Assembly (NCBI GenBank): GCA_036568605.1
Contig: DATCSE010000534.1
Coordinates: forward strand, 1-12,968
Origin: DATCSE01 sp036568605
GTDB taxonomy: Bacteria; Pseudomonadota; Gammaproteobacteria; Burkholderiales; Burkholderiaceae_C
Direction of reading: 5' to 3'
DNA length: 12,968 bases
Part shown: piece after piece, positions 1 through 6,136 of the stretch
Layout of the letters: every line of letters starts with the position of its first letter
How positions within the stretch are numbered: position 1 is the first letter of the stretch
The notes under the pieces: model-generated
What the model was told of the DNA's origin: nothing
The model's database searches: none
Seen by the model: only the letters and a program-made list of their open reading frames with translations
Program-made: the position numbers and the translations under genes

Positions 1-1059
1 GATCCAGGCAGTGCGCTCGCGCTGCAGGTCCAGGTAGTCGGCCGCACTCATGCGCTCGCCGCGGCGGATGCGCAGCGCGACGCGCGGGTCGTACATCGCT
101 TCGCGCTCGGCGATCAGCCGGCGGTGCCAAGCCCAGCTTTCGGCAGCCGGGAATCCTCCGCCGGCGTTCAAGGCGGCAACGTCGCCCAGTTCGGCCAGCG
201 CTATCTCGTCGATCTGCGCGCCGACGGCGCGCAACGCGGCAATGCTGCGTTCGAACGCGGCTGCGACCGTGGCGTCCAGCCCGTCGAGCATCACGGTCGC
301 AGGCACCGCGAAGCGGCAGGCCGTCAGCGGCCGATGCGCCAAGGCCACGCGTCGATCGGCCAGCAGCTCGTGCAGCCGCACCGCGTCGCGCACCGAACGG
401 GTGATCGCGCAGGCGGTGTCCAGCGTCGTCGAGAGCGGTACGGCACCGTCGGTGGGGGTCAGCCGCGCGGTGTTCTTGAAACCGACCAGCCCTTGAAGCG
501 CAGCCGGGATACGGATCGAGCCGCCGGTGTCCGAACCGAGCGCCGCCCAGGCCGCGCCGGTGGCGACCGAGGTCGCACCGCCGGAGGTCGAGCCGCCCGG
601 CACGCGCACCGTGCCCGGGTCGCTTGCGGCGGCTGCCAGGTTGCCCGGCGTGCCGTGGTGCGGGTTGATGCCGACGCCGGAGAACGCAAACTCGGACATG
701 TTCGTGCGCCCGATCAGCGCGGCGCCGGCCCGGCGTAGCCGCGCGACGGCCGTGCAGTCCGCGGCGGCGGGCGCGACATCGGCCAGCGCCTTCGCCGCGG
801 CGGTGCTGCGCTGGCCTTGCACGTCGAACAGATCCTTGACGCTCACCGCGAGCCCGGCCAATGGCGGCAGCGGCCCGCCGGCCGCGCGCAGCGCGTCGAC
901 GCCGCGGGCCGCGGCTCGCGCCACGGGTTCGTCAAGCGAGATGAAGGTATGACGATTCGCTGCGTCCCGCGCATGCTGGAGCGCGGCATCCAGCGCTGCC
1001 TCCGCGCTCGTCGTGCCGTTGGAGATCCGCTCGCACTGGGCGATCAGGTCGGTGCTCAT
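1..1059 (-). CDS. Amidase-signature (AS) family hydrolase, C-terminus cut by window edge
   Basis: Partial gene read leftward from ATG at 1059; 353 codons are open to base 1 without a stop. The family hydrolyses carboxamides with a Ser-cisSer-Lys triad. All three residues are visible: Lys75 in AVSVKDLFDV, the cis-Ser157 in PGGSTSGGA, and the nucleophile Ser181 in GSDTGGSIRIPA. The 24-residue spacing between the two serines equals that in GatA-type enzymes. The N-terminus is hydrophilic with no signal peptide, so it is probably cytoplasmic. The substrate cannot be read from the sequence. A GatA subunit of tRNA amidotransferase is possible by family, but no gatB or gatC is next to it, and a stand-alone amidase is more likely. 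The start lacks a good Shine-Dalgarno, so the exact first codon is uncertain. The gene diverges from rpsB, and its start codon lies only 9 bases from the rpsB -10 element. Confidence 0.9.
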   Translation of the reverse strand, partial: MSTDLIAQCERISNGTTSAEAALDAALQHARDAANRHTFISLDEPVARAAARGVDALRAAGGPLPPLAGLAVSVKDLFDVQGQRSTAAAKALADVAPAAADCTAVARLRRAGAALIGRTNMSEFAFSGVGINPHHGTPGNLAAAASDPGTVRVPGGSTSGGATSVATGAAWAALGSDTGGSIRIPAALQGLVGFKNTARLTPTDGAVPLSTTLDTACAITRSVRDAVRLHELLADRRVALAHRPLTACRFAVPATVMLDGLDATVAAAFERSIAALRAVGAQIDEIALAELGDVAALNAGGGFPAAESWAWHRRLIAEREAMYDPRVALRIRRGERMSAADYLDLQRERTAWI

Positions 1060-1064
1060 CGAGG

Positions 1065-1073
1065 TGCTACAAT
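1065..1073 (+). promoter_or_regulatory. Extended -10 promoter element of rpsB
   Basis: The sequence TGCTACAAT gives an extended -10 (TGn plus TACAAT, five of six matches to TATAAT). No convincing -35 hexamer occurs at 16-18 bases spacing (CAGGTC at 17), which fits an extended -10 type promoter. Transcription would start near 1080, leaving a leader of about 160 bases before rpsB. Any -35 contact would fall inside the first codons of the divergent amidase gene. Inferred from sequence only. Confidence 0.6.
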
Positions 1074-1077
1074 CCTT

Positions 1078-1137
1078 GGGTTTACCTGGGATGAGCCAGG
1101 GGCCGATCGTGTCGGCTCACCGTGACCCAGGCAAACC
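1078..1137 (+). promoter_or_regulatory. Structured 5' leader hairpin of rpsB mRNA (candidate r-protein control element)
   Basis: An imperfect inverted repeat pairs 1079-1090 with 1126-1137: 12 positions with one A-C mismatch (1084/1132). Inside it a second helix, TGAGCC (1092-1097) with GGCTCA (1114-1119), closes a 16-base loop, with a six-base bulge CCGTGA on the 3' side. If transcription starts near 1080, the outer stem forms the very 5' end of the rpsB mRNA. In Escherichia coli the rpsB leader is the target of S2 autoregulation. Whether this hairpin is an equivalent is inference. It has no T-tract, so it is not a terminator. Confidence 0.5.
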
Positions 1138-1239
1138 ACTCGCGAACCGGCCCCAGAAGGTGTCGCTTCGAAAGCCCGCGGCAAGCGGTGCATCGGAAGC
1201 GATTCAGGCCGGATTCTAGAACCAACCTTTGGAGTCCTC

Positions 1240-1983
1240 ATGACTGTCACGATGCGTGAAATGCTGGAAGCCGGTGTCCATTTCGGGCACCAGACGCGCT
1301 TCTGGAACCCCAAGATGGCCCCGTACATCTACGGCCATCGCAACAAGATCCACATCATCAACCTCGAGAAGACGCAGCCGCTCTTCAACGAGGCGATGAA
1401 GTTCATCCGCCAGCTGGCCGGGCGCCGCGGCACGATCCTGATGATCGGCACCAAGCGCCAGGCGCGCGAAGTGATCGTGCAGGAAGCCAAGCGTGCCGGC
1501 ATGCCCTACGTCGACCAGCGCTGGCTCGGCGGCATGCTGACCAACTTCAAGACCGTCAAGGGCTCTCTGAAGAAGCTCAAGGACATGAAGGCGCAGGTCG
1601 AGGCCGGCACCGAGATCCGGATCAAGAAGGAAGCGCTGCTGTTCGAGCGCGAGCTGGCGAAGCTCGAGAAGGACATGGGCGGCATCCAGGACCTGACCGC
1701 GCTGCCCGACGCGCTGTTCGTGATCGACGTCGGCTACCACAAGATCGCGGTGGCCGAAGCCAAGAAGCTCGGCATCCCGATCATCGGCGTCGTCGACTCG
1801 AACCACTCGCCCGAGGGCATCGACTACGTGATCCCGGGTAACGACGATTCGGCCAAGGCCGTGGCGCTGTATGCGCGCGCCGTCGCCGATGCGGTGCTCG
1901 AAGGCAAGGCCAACGCGACCAGCGAGGTTGTGCAGGCGGCGTCCGAAGGCGACGAATTCGTCGAAGTCAACGAAGCGGCCTGA
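1240..1983 (+). CDS. rpsB: 30S ribosomal protein S2
   Basis: S2 is a structural protein of the small ribosomal subunit that binds late in assembly near the head-body junction and is needed for S1 attachment. The 247-residue product has the usual bacterial length (about 240). It opens with MTVTMREMLEAGVHFGHQT, the conserved S2 start, followed by the signature around RFWNPKMAPYIYG, WLGGMLTNFKT, a charged helical hairpin at about residues 105-155, and VIDVGYHKIAVAEAKKLGIP and GVVDSNHSPEGIDYVIPGNDD in the C-terminal alpha/beta part. The ATG is preceded by GGAG at 1231-1234 with five bases spacing, so the start is secure. It is the first gene of the operon, followed by tsf as in nearly all bacteria, with a terminator hairpin between them. 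Regulation by its own leader is plausible. Confidence 0.98.
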   Translation: MTVTMREMLEAGVHFGHQTRFWNPKMAPYIYGHRNKIHIINLEKTQPLFNEAMKFIRQLAGRRGTILMIGTKRQAREVIVQEAKRAGMPYVDQRWLGGMLTNFKTVKGSLKKLKDMKAQVEAGTEIRIKKEALLFERELAKLEKDMGGIQDLTALPDALFVIDVGYHKIAVAEAKKLGIPIIGVVDSNHSPEGIDYVIPGNDDSAKAVALYARAVADAVLEGKANATSEVVQAASEGDEFVEVNEAA

Positions 1984-2024
1984 GCCCTTCACCCACGGCT
2001 CGCGGCGCCCGGTCGACGAGCATG

Positions 2025-2052
2025 AAGAAGGGGCTGTCACAGCCCCTTTTTT
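2025..2052 (+). terminator. Intrinsic terminator or attenuator between rpsB and tsf
   Basis: A nine-base-pair perfect stem (AAGGGGCTG at 2028-2036 with CAGCCCCTT at 2040-2048) with loop TCA is followed by T residues through 2052. Upstream GAA bases (2025-2027) can pair with part of the T-run. It is a textbook intrinsic terminator placed 41 bases after the rpsB stop and 32 bases before tsf. No tsf promoter is evident in the remaining gap, so it probably acts as a partial terminator setting the S2 to EF-Ts ratio. That role is inferred. Confidence 0.9.
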
Positions 2053-2072
2053 CCAATCCAGATCAAGTTCAC

Positions 2073-2076
2073 GGAG
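2073..2076 (+). promoter_or_regulatory. Ribosome binding site deciding the tsf start
   Basis: GGAG lies eight bases before the ATG at 2085. It supports that start over the in-frame ATG at 2022, which would place the terminator hairpin inside the coding sequence and add 21 residues not typical of EF-Ts. Confidence 0.8.
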
Positions 2077-2084
2077 TTATCAAG

Positions 2085-3002
2085 ATGCCCGCAATCACTG
2101 CAAGCATGGTCGGCGAACTGCGCGCGAAGACCGACGCGCCGATGATGGAGTGCAAGAAGGCGCTGACCGAAGCCGACGGCGACATGCAGCGCGCCGAGGA
2201 GCTGCTGCGCGTCAAGCTCGGCAGCAAGGCCGGCAAGGCCGCGTCGCGCATCACGGCCGAGGGCGTGGTCGCCGCGGTGGTCGAGGGCGGTACCGGGGCG
2301 ATCGTCGAGATCAACTGCGAGACCGACTTCGTCTCGAAGAACGACTCGTTCCTGGCGTTCACGAAGTCCTGTGCCGAGCTGGTCGCGCGCAGCAACCCGG
2401 CCGACGTGGCCGCGCTGTCGGCGCTGCCGCTGTCGCAGGACGGCTTCGGCCCGACGGTCGAGGACGTGCGCAAAGGCCTGATCGGCAAGATCGGCGAGAA
2501 CATGACGATCCGCCGCTTCGAGCGCTACGAAGGCACCAAGCTCGCGAGCTACCTGCACGGCACCCGCATCGGCGTGCTGGTCGAGTACGACGGCGACGAA
2601 CTCGCGGCCAAGGACGTCGCGATGCACGTCGCGGCGATGAAACCGGTCGCGCTGCAGTCGTCGGACGTTCCGGCCGCGCTGATCGAGACCGAGCGCCGCA
2701 TCGCGACCGAGAAGGCCGCCGAAGATGCCGAGAAGGCCAAGGCTGAAGGCAAGACGCCTCAGTCGCCCGAGATCGTCGCGAAGCGCGTCGAGGGTTCGGT
2801 GCAGAAGTACCTGAAGGAAGTCGCGCTGTTCAGCCAGGCGTTCGTCAAGAACGACAAGCAGACCGTCGAGCAGATGCTCAAGGAGAAGGCGACCAAGGTG
2901 AAGGGCTTCACCCTGTATGTCGTCGGCGAAGGCATCGAGAAGAAGGTCGACGATTTCGCGGCGGAAGTGGCGGCGCAGGTCGCGGCGGCAAAAGGCGCCT
3001 GA
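2085..3002 (+). CDS. tsf: Translation elongation factor Ts (EF-Ts)
   Basis: EF-Ts is the cytoplasmic nucleotide exchange factor that releases GDP from EF-Tu. The 305-residue product begins MPAITASMVGELRAKT, the UBA-like N-terminal domain (about residues 1-55) including APMMECKKAL. NCETDFVSKND follows, with Thr80-Asp81-Phe82 forming the TDF motif that intrudes into EF-Tu. The two-subdomain core extends to about residue 280 with the coiled-coil insertion near residues 190-240 (rich in Glu, Lys and Ala), and the C-terminal KVKGFTLYVVGEGIEKK is typical. Length is slightly above the 283 of Escherichia coli. The start at 2085 is chosen from the GGAG site and the family N-terminus. The gene is separated from rpsB by an intrinsic terminator, so its expression probably depends on read-through. 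The stop codon sits inside a 10-base tandem repeat. Confidence 0.97.
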   Translation: MPAITASMVGELRAKTDAPMMECKKALTEADGDMQRAEELLRVKLGSKAGKAASRITAEGVVAAVVEGGTGAIVEINCETDFVSKNDSFLAFTKSCAELVARSNPADVAALSALPLSQDGFGPTVEDVRKGLIGKIGENMTIRRFERYEGTKLASYLHGTRIGVLVEYDGDELAAKDVAMHVAAMKPVALQSSDVPAALIETERRIATEKAAEDAEKAKAEGKTPQSPEIVAKRVEGSVQKYLKEVALFSQAFVKNDKQTVEQMLKEKATKVKGFTLYVVGEGIEKKVDDFAAEVAAQVAAAKGA

Positions 3003-3013
3003 AGGCGCCTGAA
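2992..3013 (+). repeat. Tandem 10-base repeat across the tsf stop codon
   Basis: AAGGCGCCTG occurs twice back to back (2992-3001 and 3002-3011), followed by AA. The unit contains the palindrome AGGCGCCT, so the two copies can also fold on each other as a small GC-rich hairpin. The first copy encodes the last residues and stop of tsf; the second is non-coding and repeats the same TGA in that frame. Likely a small slippage duplication. Confidence 0.75.
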
Positions 3014-3035
3014 CGCGACATCATTCTTCACGGGA

Positions 3036-3117
3036 CGGAAGCACCTGGTTGCCGCATGACCCGTCGAATCGGGTGTCTTCCGACTTAGACTTCGGTGCTT
3101 GCCGTCACGAGCGGCAG
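3036..3117 (+). other. Inverted repeats in the tsf-pyrH gap
   Basis: The 161-base gap 3003-3163 holds no gene. Visible structure: CGGAAG (3036-3041) pairs with CTTCCG (3077-3082) around an inner ACCCG/CGGGT hairpin (3059-3063 with 3070-3074), and TGCCG (3100-3104) pairs with CGGCA (3112-3116). None is followed by a T-run. I found no convincing promoter here. The region could be a structured untranslated spacer or leader of pyrH; its function is unknown. Confidence 0.4.
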
Positions 3118-3163
3118 CGCGACTGCAAACGAGCGACGACGACACACGACGGGGGTCCGACAC

Positions 3164-3874
3164 ATGGCCGAGTACAAACGCATCCTCCTGAAGCTGTCCG
3201 GCGAAGCCCTGATGGGCGACGACGCGTACGGCATCAACCGCGCGACGATCGTGCGCATCGTCCGCGAGATCCAGGAGGTCACGCAGCTCGGCTGTGAAGT
3301 CGCCGTCGTGATCGGCGGCGGCAACATCTTCCGCGGCGTGGCCGGCGGCTCGGTCGGGATGGATCGCGCGACCGCCGACTACATGGGCATGCTTGCAACC
3401 GTGATGAACTCGCTGGCGCTGGCCGACACGATGCGCCAGGAGGGCATGACCGCGCGCGTGATGTCGGCGATCGGCATCGAGCAGGTCGTCGAGCCGTACG
3501 TGCGGCCGAAGGCGCTGCAGTACCTCGAGGAAGGCAAGGTCGTGGTCTTTGCAGCCGGCACCGGCAACCCGTTCTTCACGACCGATACCGCCGCCGCGCT
3601 GCGCGGTGCCGAGATCGGCGCGCAGATCGTGCTGAAGGCGACCAAGGTCGACGGCGTCTACACCGCCGACCCGAAGAAGGACCCGGGCGCGACCCGCTAT
3701 TCGGCGATCACCTTCGACGAGGCGATCGTGAAGAACCTGCAGGTGCTGGACGCCACCGCGTTTGCGCTGTGCCGCGACCAGAAGCTGCCGATTCGCGTGT
3801 TCAGCATCTTCAAGCCCGGCGCGCTGAAGCGCGTGGTGCTCGGCGAGGACGAGGGCACGCTGGTGCACGTTTGA
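3164..3874 (+). CDS. pyrH: UMP kinase (uridylate kinase)
   Basis: Phosphorylates UMP to UDP with ATP in de novo pyrimidine synthesis. It is cytoplasmic, hexameric and, in known bacterial enzymes, controlled by GTP and UTP. It belongs to the amino-acid kinase fold. The 236-residue product matches the family length (about 240). Visible motifs are the N-terminal KRILLKLSGEALMG, the glycine-rich phosphate-binding VIGGGNIFRG, the UMP-site segment around ADYMGMLATVMNSLAL, the TGNPFFTTDTAAALR loop, and the ATP-site KATKVDGVYTADPKKDP. The start at 3164 (MAEYKR) fits the family and has a G-rich site GGGGG eight bases upstream. The frame stays open upstream to an ATG at 3095, which would add 23 residues unlike UMP kinases. 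It sits between tsf and frr, the conserved order. Confidence 0.96.
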   Translation: MAEYKRILLKLSGEALMGDDAYGINRATIVRIVREIQEVTQLGCEVAVVIGGGNIFRGVAGGSVGMDRATADYMGMLATVMNSLALADTMRQEGMTARVMSAIGIEQVVEPYVRPKALQYLEEGKVVVFAAGTGNPFFTTDTAAALRGAEIGAQIVLKATKVDGVYTADPKKDPGATRYSAITFDEAIVKNLQVLDATAFALCRDQKLPIRVFSIFKPGALKRVVLGEDEGTLVHV

Positions 3875-3892
3875 GTTCGAGGAGTCAGCCAA

Positions 3893-4453
3893 GTGAGCAT
3901 CGCAGACATCAAGAAGACCGCCGAAGCCAAGATGGCCCGCTCGGTCGAATCGTTCAAGACGGAGCTGCAGAAGATCCGCACCGGGCGCGCGCATCCGGGC
4001 ATCCTCGACCAGGTGCACGTCGACTACTACGGCTCGATGGTGCCGATCAGCCAGGTCGCGAACGTCAGCCTGCTCGACGCGCGCACAATCAGCGTGCAGC
4101 CTTGGGAGAAGGGCATGGGCGCGAAGATCGAAAAGGCGATCCGCGAGTCCGACCTGGGGCTGAACCCGTCGGCGCAGGGCGATCTGCTGCGCGTGCCGAT
4201 GCCCGCACTGACCGAGGAGCGCCGCAAGGAGCTGACCAAGGTCGTGCGTCACGCGGGCGAGGAAGCGCGCATCGCGGTGCGCAACGTGCGGCGCGACGCC
4301 AACGAGCACGCGAAGAAGCTGCTGAAGGACAAGGAGATCTCGGAGGACGACGAGCGCCGCTCGCTCGACGAGCTGCAGAAGCTCACCGACCGGACGATCG
4401 CCGAGATCGACAAGCTGACCAGCGGCAAGGAAGCGGAGATCATGGCCGTCTGA
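3893..4453 (+). CDS. frr: Ribosome recycling factor
   Basis: With EF-G, RRF splits post-termination ribosomes in the cytoplasm; it is generally essential. The 186-residue product has the standard length (185 in Escherichia coli). Domain I, a three-helix bundle, comes from the N-terminal helix (residues 1-30, ending KIRTGRAHPGIL) and the two C-terminal helices (about 105-185). Domain II is the inserted beta region about 31-104, with YYGSMVPISQVANVS and ISVQPWEKG. The conserved RNVRRDAN at 130-137 carries the arginines that contact the ribosome. The start is GTG, supported by AGGAG at 3880-3884 with eight bases spacing; no upstream ATG fits the family N-terminus. It lies 18 bases after pyrH, so the two are almost certainly co-transcribed. 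Confidence 0.97.
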   Translation: MSIADIKKTAEAKMARSVESFKTELQKIRTGRAHPGILDQVHVDYYGSMVPISQVANVSLLDARTISVQPWEKGMGAKIEKAIRESDLGLNPSAQGDLLRVPMPALTEERRKELTKVVRHAGEEARIAVRNVRRDANEHAKKLLKDKEISEDDERRSLDELQKLTDRTIAEIDKLTSGKEAEIMAV

Positions 4454-4517
4454 GCCGGATCCGCCGTTTCGCGTCCTCCGCTTCCCTCTCGATGAACCCG
4501 ATCGTCGCACCCGCAGC

Positions 4518-5285
4518 GTGAGCATGCTCTCGAGCAACGGCCACGACCGCGCCGGCCAGCACAACGGCATCGTGCCGCGCCATGTCGCGATCGTGATGGA
4601 CGGCAACGGCCGTTGGGCGAAGCGGCGCTTCATGCCGCGCTTCTTCGGCCACAAGCAGGGCGTCGACGCGCTGGTGCGCACGGTGCTCGCCTGCGCCGAT
4701 CGCGGCGTCGAATACCTGACCGTCTACGCGTTCTCGTCGGAGAACTGGAAGCGGCCGACCGAGGAGGTCTCGGGTCTGATGGGGCTGGTGCTGGTCGCGG
4801 TCGCCAAGTACCTGACCAAGCTGGCCGATCACGGCGTGCGCATCAAGATCGTCGGGGACCGCAACGAGGTCTCCGACAAACTGCGCCAGGCCTGGGAGCA
4901 GGCCGAATCCAGCACGCGCGACAACACCCGCATCACGCTGTCGGTCGCCTTCAACTACGGCGGCCGCTGGGACATCGTGCAGGCCTGCCGCCGCGCCATC
5001 GCCGACGGCATCCAGCCCGACCAGCTGACCGAGGCGACGCTGAGCCGCTACATGGCGCTCAGCCACGCGCCCGATCCCGATCTGTTCATCCGCACCGGCG
5101 GCGAGGTGCGCATCAGCAACTTCCTGCTCTGGCAGGTGGCGTACTCCGAGCTCGTGTTCAGCGACTGTCTGTGGCCGGAGTTCGGCGATGCCGAGCTCGA
5201 CGCCGCGTTCGCGGCGTATGCGCGCCGCGATCGGCGCTTCGGCGATGTCCGCAGCGCCGCGAGCGCCGCGCTCGACAAGGCCTGA
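4518..5285 (+). CDS. uppS: Undecaprenyl diphosphate synthase (cis-prenyltransferase)
   Basis: Condenses eight isopentenyl diphosphates onto farnesyl diphosphate in cis to make undecaprenyl diphosphate, the lipid carrier of peptidoglycan and surface polysaccharide units. The conserved blocks are all present: HVAIVMDGNGRWAKRR with the catalytic Asp28, GHKQGVDALVRT, LTVYAFSSENWKRP, FNYGGRWDIVQA, and the isopentenyl-diphosphate site DPDLFIRTGGEVRISNFLLW followed by the SELVFSD and WPEF segments. The product is about 255 residues, the usual size. The start is uncertain: GTG at 4518 and ATG at 4524 are both in frame and neither has a clear Shine-Dalgarno. A nine-codon open frame (4492-4521) overlaps the GTG and might couple translation. 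It lies 64 bases after frr and 5 before cdsA. Confidence 0.95.
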   Translation: MSMLSSNGHDRAGQHNGIVPRHVAIVMDGNGRWAKRRFMPRFFGHKQGVDALVRTVLACADRGVEYLTVYAFSSENWKRPTEEVSGLMGLVLVAVAKYLTKLADHGVRIKIVGDRNEVSDKLRQAWEQAESSTRDNTRITLSVAFNYGGRWDIVQACRRAIADGIQPDQLTEATLSRYMALSHAPDPDLFIRTGGEVRISNFLLWQVAYSELVFSDCLWPEFGDAELDAAFAAYARRDRRFGDVRSAASAALDKA

Positions 5286-5290
5286 CCTTC

Positions 5291-6136
5291 GTGCTGAAGC
5301 AGCGCATCATCACCGCGCTGGTCCTGGTCGCGTTCCTGTTGCCGGCGCTGGCGGCGCCGCGGGTCTGGCCGTTCGCGGTGCTGACGCTGCTGCTGATAGG
5401 CGCAGCCGGCTGGGAATGGGCGCGACTGAACGGCGTTTCCGGCGCCGCCGCGCTGGTGCTGGGCGGGTTGCTCGCGGCGCTGTGCGCCGCGGCGCTGGTC
5501 GGCGGGCTGGCCGATGAGCCGCCGCCGAGCGCGATCTGGTGGGGTGCGATGCTGGTGTGGGTGCTCGGCGGTGCGCTGGTGCTGCGCGGTGGCCCCGAGG
5601 CCTGGCCGCGGGTGGCGCAGGCGCTGCGCCTGGCGATCGGCCTGGCGCTGCTGTGGACGGCCTGGCTCGCGCTGACGACGGCGAAGACCATCGGCATCAA
5701 TTTCATCCTGTCGACCTTCTGTCTGGTCTGGGCCGCCGACATCGCCGCGTATTTCGGCGGCCGCGCGTTCGGCAAGCGCAAACTGGCACCGGGGATCAGC
5801 CCGGGCAAGAGCTGGGAGGGCGTCTGGAGCGGGATGCTGGGCGCGCTCGCGCTGGCGGCGTTCTGGCTGTGGCTCGATACGATGTTCAGGATGGATTCGC
5901 TGAGCCTTTACTTGCGGCTGTATGCCCGCTTCGGTGCGATCGGGCTGGTGGGGGTGGTCGTGTTCCTGTGCGCGGTCAGCGTGGTCGGCGACCTGTTCGA
6001 GTCGCTGGTCAAGCGCAGCGCCGGCGCAAAGGACAGCAGCGCGCTGCTGCCCGGCCACGGCGGCGTGCTGGACCGGGTCGACGCGCTTCTGCCGGTGTTT
6101 CCGATCGCGATGGCTCTGGTGACGGTGGGACGATGA
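5291..6136 (+). CDS. cdsA: Phosphatidate cytidylyltransferase (CDP-diacylglycerol synthase)
   Basis: An inner-membrane enzyme that converts phosphatidic acid and CTP to CDP-diacylglycerol, the precursor of all phospholipid head groups. The 281-residue product is almost wholly hydrophobic, with multiple membrane segments starting at about residue 5. The C-terminal family signature is complete: SLVKRSAGAKDSS followed by LLPGHGGVLDRVD, carrying the KD and DRVD metal and nucleotide-binding residues. GISPGKSWEGVWSG, another conserved loop, precedes it. The start is GTG at 5291, chosen because it begins MLKQRIITAL just ahead of the first membrane helix, with AAGG at 5277-5280. The frame is open far upstream, but that is the shadow of uppS. 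The stop TGA overlaps the dxr ATG, so translation is likely coupled. Confidence 0.96.
   Translation: MLKQRIITALVLVAFLLPALAAPRVWPFAVLTLLLIGAAGWEWARLNGVSGAAALVLGGLLAALCAAALVGGLADEPPPSAIWWGAMLVWVLGGALVLRGGPEAWPRVAQALRLAIGLALLWTAWLALTTAKTIGINFILSTFCLVWAADIAAYFGGRAFGKRKLAPGISPGKSWEGVWSGMLGALALAAFWLWLDTMFRMDSLSLYLRLYARFGAIGLVGVVVFLCAVSVVGDLFESLVKRSAGAKDSSALLPGHGGVLDRVDALLPVFPIAMALVTVGR

Noticed and set aside
50..952. Several plus-strand open frames in the first kilobase
   Set aside because: They lie opposite the amidase, whose reverse-strand translation shows a complete catalytic motif set; the plus frames are Arg/Ala/Ser-rich with no family.
1078..1137. The leader hairpin as a terminator or tRNA-like element
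   Set aside because: No T-run follows it, and no cloverleaf with a T-arm sequence can be drawn.
1213..1218. TAGAAT on the minus strand as a -10 for the divergent amidase
   Set aside because: No -35 at 16-18 bases spacing and it would need a leader of about 150 bases; kept only as a weak possibility.
3085..3091. TTAGACT as a pyrH promoter -10
   Set aside because: Only a partial match and no -35-like hexamer at suitable distance.
2759..4681. A very long open frame (about 640 codons) on the minus strand across tsf, pyrH and frr
   Set aside because: It is antisense to three secure genes, has low-complexity His/Arg/Leu/Ala-rich composition and matches no family; such frames are expected opposite GC-biased codons.
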